Source of the DNA: Sulfuritalea sp.
Lineage (GTDB): Bacteria; Pseudomonadota; Gammaproteobacteria; Burkholderiales; Rhodocyclaceae
Direction: 5' to 3'
Length of the DNA: 64,000 nucleotides
Assembly (NCBI GenBank): GCA_016712985.1
Contig: JADJQA010000008.1
Location: 62,001-126,000 of the forward strand
Below are positions 57,085 to 64,000 of the stretch, in pieces. Both the position numbers and the translations under genes were made by a program. Below the pieces are notes generated by a model that saw nothing but the letters and a program-made list of their open reading frames with translations, had not been told where the DNA came from and made no database searches. Numbering within the stretch: position 1 is the first letter of the stretch; every line of letters begins with the position of its first letter.

Positions 57085-57802
57085 ATGGCCCTGCGCGCAC
57101 TCATTTTCGACGTCGACGGCACCCTCGCCAACACCGAGCGCGACGGCCATCGCCCTGCGTTCAACGCGGCCTTTGCCGAAGCGGGATTGTCCTGGCACTG
57201 GGACGAGGCCTTCTACGGCAGCCTGCTCGACGTCGCCGGGGGCCTCGAAAGGATTCGCCATTACGCCAAGCATTTCGATCCGGCGACCGCGGCGCGGCCC
57301 GATTTCGACGAACTGCTGCAGCGCCTGCACGATATCAAGACGCGCAACTACCAGCGCCTGCTCGCTGCCGGCGCGATCCCGCTGCGCGCCGACATCGGGC
57401 AACTGATCTGCGACGCGCGCACCGAGGGCGTGCGGCTCGCGATTGCCTCCAGTTCGAAGCTGGACAACGTGGTGGGCCTGCTGCGGGCCAATCTCGGGCC
57501 CAACGCCGATGCATGGTTCGATGCCATCGCTTCCGGCGATGTCGTGACGGCCAAGAAGCCCTCGCCGGACGTCTAAGTGGACCCTGCGGCAACTCAACCT
57601 GCCGCCGCGCGACTGCCTCGCCGTGGAAGATTCCTCCCACGGCCTGGCGGCCAGCCTCGCCGCGGGGATTCCGACCGTGATCACGCTCAGCGAATACACC
57701 ATCAACGAGAACTTCTATGGCGCGCGCATGGTGTTGCGCGAGGCCGAGCGCGTGTCCCTGGAAAAGCTGCAACTTTGGCATGCGACGGCAAGTACATCCT
57801 GA
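57085..57802 (+). CDS. CbbY-like HAD-IA phosphatase (frameshift near 57574)
   Basis: ATG 57085 opens ALRALIFDVDGTLANTERDGHRPAFNAAFAEAGLSWHWD, with the HAD nucleophile DVDGT, then IASSSKL and AKKPSPDV. At 57574 the frame meets TAA. The next frame continues KWTLRQLNLPPRDCLAVEDSSHGLAASLAAGIPTVI (the VEDSSHG acidic motif) to TGA 57802. A two-base deletion or one-base insertion at the break would explain it. Total length of about 239 residues fits CbbY. Such enzymes hydrolyse sugar phosphates, in Calvin-cycle organisms xylulose-1,5-bisphosphate. No cbb gene is in the window. Confidence 0.8.
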
Positions 57803-58303
57803 GAGTGGGATGCCGGAGGCCGTAACGGGAGCAGCAGGGTCTCGGTTCGGAGAGGTTGACCGCCCGGCAGTAACCCACGGACGCGCTCGCTGCCGACCAA
57901 TGATCGGCAGCTTTCCCTCGGGGTAGGGACGGTCGGGGATTTTGTTTGGGTGACGGCAAGTCGGCCTGGGCGGCCGCCTCAGGCCGATACGCGAAAACTG
58001 GGTTTGAAGGTCTGCTTCCGGGGGCCCGCCCCCCCGGCGGCGGCGCCGAAAACCCCGCCGGCGCCCTGGGGCGAGACTTGGAACAGGGTTCTTACGTCGT
58101 CGCGAGTGGATTGCACGCATCCGCGAGGCGCGGCACGCAGCCGAGGTCAGCGCGGCACTGGAACGCTGCGGAATACCATGCTCAAATTGTTACACTGAGG
58201 ACTTGAAACGGCCCTTTCGCGAACCGTACAAGCTTGACCGGTGCTGAGACAGCCGGGAGTTCGCGGGCTGCTCCGATTCAACCCCCTATCCTCGAACGCT
58301 AAA
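57803..58303. other. Intergenic stretch without a supportable gene
   Basis: About 500 bases separate the phosphatase and dgkA. A short open segment on the plus strand (about 58095-58245) reads REWIARIREARHAAEVSAAL and CGIPCSNCYTEDLKRPF to a stop. It has no start and no recognised family, so it may be a remnant. GGGGGCCCGCCCCCCCGG near 58020 is a local palindromic GC tract. Confidence 0.35.
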
Positions 58304-58672
58304 ATGGAAAGCCCGCACAAAGGTAAAGCCGGCCTGGCACGACTGAAGAGCGCTTTCGGCTATTCCTTGGCCGGTTTCGGGGCCGCCTACAAGCACGAAG
58401 ACGCGTTCCGTCAGGAAGTGCTGCTTGCCGCCATCCTCGTCCCCCTCTCCTTCTGGTTGCCGGTTGGCAGTCTCGGCAAGGCTCTGATGATAGGCAGCGT
58501 GTTGCTGGTGTTGATTGTCGAGCTGCTCGATTCCGCCATCGAAGCCACCGTGGACCGCATCTCGCTGGACAACCACGACCTCGCCAAGCGCGCCAAGGAC
58601 ATCGGCAGCGCCGCCGTACTGGTAAGCCTGGTCAATGTGCTGGTAGTGTGGGGTCTGGTATTGGCTGCATGA
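58304..58672 (+). CDS. dgkA: Diacylglycerol kinase
   Basis: ATG 58304 gives 122 residues, the usual DgkA length. It has an N-terminal amphipathic part (LARLKSAFGYSLAGFGAAYKHEDAFRQEV), three membrane helices, and the catalytic segment IVELLDSAIEATVDRISLDNHDLAKRAKDIGSAAV. It recycles diacylglycerol released when phosphoethanolamine or glycerol-phosphate head groups are transferred. This fits its pairing with the eptA-like gene just downstream. Confidence 0.94.
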   Translation: MESPHKGKAGLARLKSAFGYSLAGFGAAYKHEDAFRQEVLLAAILVPLSFWLPVGSLGKALMIGSVLLVLIVELLDSAIEATVDRISLDNHDLAKRAKDIGSAAVLVSLVNVLVVWGLVLAA

Positions 58673-58769
58673 AATCTGCCATCCGGCTTTTCGTCGCCAT
58701 GCCTGATCTGTATTCCGTCAAGGGAAACCGCCCAACGCGCTGCCGGGCAATTCGTTGGGAAACCACCTG

Positions 58770-60408
58770 ATGCGCTTCCGCTTGCCTGCACACGGACTGA
58801 CGAGCAACACCCTGATAGTTCTGGTAGCCGTGTTTCTGGCCGTTTTCGGCAACCTGAGCTTTTTCGGCAAGGTGCTGAAGGGATACCCGCTCGGCGCCGG
58901 TAATGCGCTCGCACTGGCTTCCCTCGCCGCCATGCTGGTGGCGACAACCCCTGCTTCTGGCGCTGACGTGCTTCGGGCGCACGACCAAACCGGTCCTGAT
59001 CGGCATCCTGCTGCTTTCGTCGCTTGCCGCCAGCTTCATGGACAGCTACGGCATCGTCATAAATGAGGAGATGCTGCAGAACGCCGCACAGACAAACCTG
59101 GCCGAAGCACGCGACTTGCTCAATGTCAAGCTGCTCGGCTACTTTGTCATGCTGGGTCTTATCCCGGCAATCGTCATAGTCAGGCTGCCCCTCCACTGGC
59201 GCGGCAGGCGGGTCGAAGCGCTGGCGCGCGGCAAACTGCTGGCGATCATCCTGCTGTTCATGGTCGGAACAGCGCTTGCATTCGGCGGGTTTTATGCCTC
59301 TTTCCTGCGCGAGCACAAGTCATTGCGTTCCTTCGCAAATCCGGGCTACTTCATCTACTCGGCAGTCAAATATTCAACGGGCACGCTTGCCGTCAAGGGC
59401 AGGCAAGCCCTGATCGCAATCGGCACCGATGCGAACATCCCGGCCAGCGATGTAGAACGCGAGTTGTTCATCCTGGTGATCGGCGAGACCGCGCGCGCAG
59501 ACCGCTTTTCGCTCAATGGCTACGCACGCGACACCAATCCGCAATTGCGCCGGGCCAAGGCCATCAGTTTCTCGAATTTTCGGGCCTGCGGCACCTCGAC
59601 GGCTGTTTCGGTGCCATGCATGTTTTCACTGATTGGCATGGATGAATTCGACACGAAGAAAGGGGCCTCCCAGGAAAACCTGCTCGATGTACTCGAGCAT
59701 GCCGGGGTCAACGTCCTCTGGCTGGACAACAATTCCGACTCCAAGGGTGTGGCGCTGCGCGTGCCTTACCAGAGCTATAGATCGCCGGATGTCAATCCGG
59801 TGTGTGACCCGGAATGCCGCGACGCAGGCATGCTTTCTTCGCTGCAGAAGCATATCGATGCACATCCCAAGGGCGATATTTTCGTTGTGCTGCACCAGAT
59901 GGGCAACCATGGGCCAGCATATTTCAAACGTTATCCGCCGGCATTCGAAAAATTCAAGCCCGCTTGCCAAAGCGCCGATCTCAGCCAGTGCAGCCGCGAG
60001 GAAATTGGTAACGCCTACGACAACGCCATTCTCTACACGGATTTTTTTCTCGGCAAGGTCATCGATCTGCTGAAAAACAATGATAAGGAATTCGAAACGG
60101 CACTGCTCTATGTCAGTGATCACGGCGAATCACTCGGCGAAAATGGCGTCTATCTGCATGGCCTGCCCCACGCCATCGCGCCCGACGCGCAATTGAATGT
60201 ACCTGCCATCATGTGGCTCGGTAGCGGCTTCAGTGACGTGGATTTTCCCGCCTTGCAGCGCAAGCGCGACACCCGATTCACGCATGACAACATTGCTCAC
60301 ACGGTCCTTGGTGTCATGGAAATCGGAACATCCGTCTATCGTCAGAAAATGGACATTCTCGATGGCTACCGAAAGCCTGAGCGGGAGCCCGTCGGCCAGG
60401 AAAACTAG
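58770..60408 (+). CDS. eptA: EptA-like lipid A phosphoethanolamine transferase (frameshift at 58948-58951)
   Basis: ATG 58770 reads MRFRLPAHGLTSNTLIVLVA and the first membrane helices. At a run of four C (58948-58951) one base too many shifts the frame. The continuing frame reads LLLALTCFGRTTKPVLIGIL to the stop at 60408. The membrane part (about five helices) is followed by the periplasmic sulfatase-fold domain: VIGETARADRFSLNGYARDTNP, nucleophile Thr in CGTSTAVSVPCMFS, HQMGNHGPAYFKRYP and VSDHGESLGENG. It adds phosphoethanolamine to lipid A and alters polymyxin sensitivity. Uncorrected, the downstream frame would begin only at 58903. Confidence 0.88.
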
Positions 60409-60596
60409 GCGGCACCGATCGGATGACCGCTTACAGGTTCGTGCCCTCGCTCAACGTCGGCCACGGAGACAAGGTCCCCGCGGCAGGTGATGGATGCCGG
60501 CCGAGAGCCGCGCGGCCTTCGCCGTGCAAGTCCCCCCGTGACTCGCGACACCCCGCCTGCGGGTAAAATGAAGCTCCCCAATCCCCTGCAGCATTC

Positions 60597-61406
60597 ATGG
60601 CCATCTCCATAAAGACCGCCCAAGACATCGCCGAGATGCGGGTTTCCTGCCGACTTGCGGGTGAAGTCCTCGACTACATCGAGCCCTTCGTCACGCCGGG
60701 GATCACCACGGCTGAACTGGACAGGCTTTGTCACGACTACATGGTCGAGGTTCAGGGCTGTATCCCGGCGCCGCTCAACTATGCGCCTCCGGGCTATGCG
60801 CCCTATCCCAAATCGATCTGCGCATCGGTGAATCATCAGGTCTGTCACGGCGTGCCGAACGAGCGTGCGCTGAAGAAGGGCGACATCGTCAATCTCGACA
60901 TCACCACCATCAAGGACGGCTGGCATGGCGACACCAGCCGTACTTTCCGCGTTGGCGAGACCTCGATTCTTGCCAAGCGGCTGGTTTCCATGACACATGA
61001 GTGCATGTGGGTCGGCATCGCGCAGGTCCGGCCCGGGGTCCATCTGGGCGCCGTCGGCGCGGCGATCCAGAAACATGCCGAAGCCGCGGGATTCTCCGTG
61101 GTACGCGAGTTCTGCGGCCATGGCATCGGCCGCAATTTCCACGAAGAACCGCAGGTACTGCATTACGGCAAGGCCAGCGACGGCCCCTTGCTGGTGCCGG
61201 GCATGGTGTTCACGATCGAGCCGATGATCAACGCCGGCAAGGCGGCGATTTCGGAACTGCCGGACGGCTGGACCATCGTCACCAAGGATCGCAGCCTTTC
61301 GGCGCAATGGGAGCACACGGTCTGTGTAACCGAAACCGGCGTCGCGGTGATGACGCTCTCTGCGGGTGCACCGCCCTGCCCGCCCCACATCCGGATCCAT
61401 CCCTGA
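60597..61406 (+). CDS. map: Methionine aminopeptidase, type I
   Basis: The 269-residue protein starts at ATG 60597. Metal-binding and substrate residues are present: NHQVCHGVPNE, NLDITTIKDGWHGDTSRTF (two Asp), GHGIGRNFHEEP (His) and MVFTIEPMI and WEHTVCVTE (two Glu). It removes the initiator Met from new proteins. The next gene is glnD, a common neighbour of map in proteobacteria. The gap 60409-60596 holds only its leader. Confidence 0.95.
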   Translation: MAISIKTAQDIAEMRVSCRLAGEVLDYIEPFVTPGITTAELDRLCHDYMVEVQGCIPAPLNYAPPGYAPYPKSICASVNHQVCHGVPNERALKKGDIVNLDITTIKDGWHGDTSRTFRVGETSILAKRLVSMTHECMWVGIAQVRPGVHLGAVGAAIQKHAEAAGFSVVREFCGHGIGRNFHEEPQVLHYGKASDGPLLVPGMVFTIEPMINAGKAAISELPDGWTIVTKDRSLSAQWEHTVCVTETGVAVMTLSAGAPPCPPHIRIHP

Positions 61407-61540
61407 ACATGACGAGCTGCTTTCGATTCACCCTCACACGGCAGGGTAGCGGCGCATGAGCGGCCCCCGCCGGGCCGTCCCAAAGGAGGCGCCGCCAACC
61501 CGCGGAGCCGCGCGGCGGCGAACCACCGTCACCCCCTGCC

Positions 61541-61615
61541 TTGGGGCGACGGCAGGGTTTCGCGGAGCACTGCTCCGCGCTGCCGCAGCCGGCCGGCTAT
61601 GCAGAGCCTGCCGTG
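61541..61615. repeat. Structured palindromic element, copy B
   Basis: Outer stem CGGCAG (61550-61555) with CTGCCG (61580-61585), inner hairpin CGCGGAGCA-C-TGCTCCGCG (61561-61579), second hairpin GGCCGGCT (61591-61598), loop ATGCAG, AGCCTGCC (61605-61612). Same architecture as 12281-12360 with different paired bases. It lies in the map-glnD gap and ends about 30 bases before glnD. Confidence 0.65.
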
Positions 61616-61643
61616 GGATCGAGGCCGGAGGGATGGTAGTCCC

Positions 61644-64000
61644 ATGAGCGAACTGAGCGAAGTAGCCACAACGGCGCGGCTGCGACTCGCCGAGGGCCAG
61701 CAGGCACTGACGGCGACATGGCGGAAGGACCGGCTTGGTCCTGCCTTTCTTGGCGGCCGCGCGGCGCTGGTGGATGGCGTGCTGCGGGAAATCTGGAGTA
61801 CGCTGGCCATGCCCGCCGACTGCGCACTGGTGGCAGTCGGCGGCTATGGGCGCGGCGAACTCTACCCCGGCTCCGACGTAGACCTGCTGATCCTGTTGCC
61901 GGAGGCAGACACCACGAGCGATGCGTCAGGCGCGGCCGCGCAGATTGAGCAACTGATCGGCCTGCTGTGGGATATCGGCCTCGACATCGGCCACAGCGTG
62001 CGCAGCGTCAGGCAGTGCCTGGAAGAAGCCGAACGCGACATCACGGTCAAGACCTCCTTGCTGGAAGCACGCCGTCTGACGGGGTCGCATGAGCTGTTTG
62101 CTGCCTTCGAACAAAGCTACAAGGCCGCGCTGCAACCCGCGGTCTTCTTCAAGGCCAAGCAACTGGAGCAGGTTGAGCGCTACGCCAAGTCCAACGACAC
62201 GCCCTACTGCCTCGAACCCAACTGCAAGGAAAGCCCCGGCAGCCGCCGGGATCTTCAGGCCATCCAATGGCTGGCGCGCGCGGCGGACATAGGTAACGAC
62301 TGGAAGTCGCTGGCGCTGGCCGGGCTGATTACCGAAGCGGAAGTGCGCCAGTTCGAACGCGCCGACCGGCTGCTGCGTGACTTGCGCATCGAGCTGCACC
62401 TGCTCACCGGCCGCCGCGAGGACAGGCTGCTGTTCGATCATCAGGAAAAGCTCGCCGGCGCCATGGGCATCGGACCTACCAAAGTCAGACGCGCTTCGGA
62501 AGTGCTGATGCAGCGCTACTACCGGAATGCCAAGCTGGTCACGCAGCTCAATGCGCTGGTGATGCAGGTGCTGGCCGATCGTCTGCTGCCGACGCGACCG
62601 GGCCCGCCGATCATCATCGATGCGCATTTCCAGATGGTGCGCGAGCAGCTCGACGTGCGCGAGGAAGACGTGTTCCAGCGCCATCCGCGCGCCATACTCG
62701 AATGCTTCCTGCTGCAGACGCAGCGTGCCGAGTTGAAGAGCATGACGCCGCGCACCTTGCGTGCTCTGTGGCGCGCACAGACAGGCATCGACGGCGGGTT
62801 TCGCCGCGATCCGGAAAACCGCGCGCTGTTCCTCAAGTTGTTCCAGCAGAAGCACCTGGTGATCATGCTGCGGCTGCTGAATCAATACGACATTCTGGGC
62901 CGCTATCTACCGGCCTTCGGCCGCATCGTCGGCCAGATGCAGCATGACCTGTTCCATGTCTACACCGTCGATCAGCACATCCTGCAGGTGATTCGCAATC
63001 TGCGACGCTTTGTCCAACCCGAGTTCGCCCATGAGTACCCGTTCTGTTCGCGACTGATGGTCGGCTTCGAGAAGCGCTGGCTGTTGTACATCGGCGCCTT
63101 GTTCCACGACATTGCCAAGGGTCGCGGCGGCGACCACTCGCAGCTCGGAAAAAAGGACGCCACGCATTTTTGCCGCGACCACTGCATCACCGGTGATGAT
63201 GCCGAGCTGGTGGTATTCCTCGTCGAAGAGCATCTGACCATGTCGCGGGTCGCGCAGAAGCAGGACCTTGCGGATCCCGAGGTCGTCCTGGCCTTTGCCA
63301 GCAAGGTAGGTACCCTGCGCCGACTCACCGCACTCTACCTGCTGACCGTGGCCGACATTCGCGGCACCAGCCCGAAGGTGTGGAACACCTGGAAGGGCAA
63401 GCTGCTCGAAGACCTGTTCCGCATGACGGCCAGCGTGCTCAGCGGCGCCGCCGTGCTCCAGCTCACGGGCGTCGCGGAACGACAGGAAGAAGCGCGACGC
63501 ATCCTGCGCTACCACGGCCTGCGTCCGGACGTCGAACTCGAACTGTGGAACCAGCTCGACACCGGCTACTTCATGCGGCATGCCGCCGATGAAATCGCCT
63601 GGCATACGCGGACCCTCTACCATCGTCCGTCAGCCACGCAGCCGGTGGTGCGCGGACGCCTCAACCCGATGGGCGAAGGCTTGCAGGTGATGGTCTATGT
63701 ACGAGACCAGCCCCTGCTGTTTGCCCGTCTCTGCGGCTTTTTTGCCCGACTCGGCTATAGCATCGTCGACGCCAAGATCCACACCACGCGCCATGGCTAT
63801 GCACTCGACAGCTTTGTCGTGTTCGCCTTCGACACGACGCAGGCCTATCGCGACATGATCGCCCTGGTCGAACACGGCATCACCGACCAGCTCAACACAC
63901 TGCCGCCGCTGCCGCTAGCGGTCAGCGGGCGCTTGTCGCGGCAGGTACGCCATTTCCCGGTGACGCCCGAAGTCGACATTCGCCCCGACGAACGCGGCAG
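61644..64000 (+). CDS. glnD: GlnD, bifunctional uridylyltransferase/uridylyl-removing enzyme (runs off the window)
   Basis: ATG 61644 gives at least 785 residues, open to the right edge. The nucleotidyltransferase site is GGYGRGELYPGSDVDLLILL (about residues 67-86), the PII-uridylyltransferase helical region follows, and the HD domain has LFHDIAKGRGGDHSQLG (about 490-506). An ACT domain (VYVRDQPLLFARLCGFFARLGYSIVDAKIHT, about 684-714) is present and a second ACT should lie beyond the edge. It modifies PII proteins according to glutamine level and so controls nitrogen assimilation. Confidence 0.96.
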   Translation, partial: MSELSEVATTARLRLAEGQQALTATWRKDRLGPAFLGGRAALVDGVLREIWSTLAMPADCALVAVGGYGRGELYPGSDVDLLILLPEADTTSDASGAAAQIEQLIGLLWDIGLDIGHSVRSVRQCLEEAERDITVKTSLLEARRLTGSHELFAAFEQSYKAALQPAVFFKAKQLEQVERYAKSNDTPYCLEPNCKESPGSRRDLQAIQWLARAADIGNDWKSLALAGLITEAEVRQFERADRLLRDLRIELHLLTGRREDRLLFDHQEKLAGAMGIGPTKVRRASEVLMQRYYRNAKLVTQLNALVMQVLADRLLPTRPGPPIIIDAHFQMVREQLDVREEDVFQRHPRAILECFLLQTQRAELKSMTPRTLRALWRAQTGIDGGFRRDPENRALFLKLFQQKHLVIMLRLLNQYDILGRYLPAFGRIVGQMQHDLFHVYTVDQHILQVIRNLRRFVQPEFAHEYPFCSRLMVGFEKRWLLYIGALFHDIAKGRGGDHSQLGKKDATHFCRDHCITGDDAELVVFLVEEHLTMSRVAQKQDLADPEVVLAFASKVGTLRRLTALYLLTVADIRGTSPKVWNTWKGKLLEDLFRMTASVLSGAAVLQLTGVAERQEEARRILRYHGLRPDVELELWNQLDTGYFMRHAADEIAWHTRTLYHRPSATQPVVRGRLNPMGEGLQVMVYVRDQPLLFARLCGFFARLGYSIVDAKIHTTRHGYALDSFVVFAFDTTQAYRDMIALVEHGITDQLNTLPPLPLAVSGRLSRQVRHFPVTPEVDIRPDERG

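Noticed and set aside
61407..61643. Riboswitch in the map-glnD gap
   Set aside because: The hairpins match the repeat at 12281 and no known aptamer core was recognised.
1..64000. tRNA, rRNA, CRISPR, prophage or replication origin
   Set aside because: No cloverleaf with a conserved T-arm, no rRNA-like sequence, no short spaced repeats, no phage structural genes and no DnaA-box cluster were seen.

Overview
The window is high-GC, densely coded bacterial DNA. Gene content points to a betaproteobacterium, most plausibly a Rhodocyclales-type aromatic-compound degrader. The supports are phenylacetate (paa) genes, a ring-cleavage-type aromatic cluster, a three-gene 2-oxoacid:acceptor oxidoreductase of the korCAB type known from Azoarcus/Thauera, an unusually rich chemosensory locus, and many short palindromic repeats of the GTCATTCCGG...CCGGAATGAC kind. 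The taxonomic placement is inference from gene content. No tRNA, rRNA, CRISPR array or intact transposase was seen.

Layout. 1-4.3 kb: paaN (cut by the window edge) and a flavodoxin diverge from a paaA-like/paaG/paaI/paaJ operon across an A/T-rich promoter region. 4.4-6.3 kb: a small membrane protein, a methyltransferase with a probable CTG start, msrA with an in-frame stop at codon 4, and a decayed CheB-domain remnant. 6.3-12.3 kb: two NarX/NarL-type PAS histidine kinase and response regulator pairs. 12.5-40.1 kb: a chemosensory island in this order: small protein, PAS protein, cheY, membrane MCP, STAS protein, cheA, [hicAB], poly-HAMP MCP (split in two frames), cheW1, soluble penta-PAS MCP, cheW2, [vapBC], HD-GYP regulator, hybrid kinase, cheR, [DUF4143 ATPase], cheB, [MITE-like element], cheD, HDOD protein, DUF1631 protein. 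40.1-46.9 kb: glutathione-S-transferase/isomerase and FimV-like genes, then a five-gene aromatic monooxygenase/hydrolase operon. 47-52 kb: ankyrin protein, TonB-like, hemolysin III, Nif3-like and DegS/HtrA-like genes. 52-57 kb: korCAB with a possible FNR/Anr site upstream. 57-64 kb: CbbY-like phosphatase, dgkA, eptA-like phosphoethanolamine transferase, map, and glnD (cut by the window edge).

How the genes fit together. The chemosensory island has the parts for signal input (three receptors with expanded HAMP or PAS arrays), phosphotransfer (CheA, CheY, hybrid kinase) and adaptation (CheR, CheB, CheD). It also has an apparent c-di-GMP layer: an HD-GYP phosphodiesterase beside it, and in CheA two 24-residue motifs like those of the c-di-GMP-binding MshEN domain. 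That CheA feature is the most interesting hypothesis in the window. The paa operon, the monooxygenase operon and korCAB fit aromatic catabolism, with korCAB as a possible low-potential electron source under anoxia.

Caution. At least nine otherwise conserved genes carry one-base frameshifts or small interruptions: the kinase at 9.2 kb, the split MCP, the hybrid kinase, and the FimV-like, TonB, Nif3, CbbY and EptA genes, plus msrA (nonsense). Several lie at C or G runs. Either the sequence has residual indel errors, or this genome is losing genes. These cases are annotated as whole genes with the breakpoints stated.
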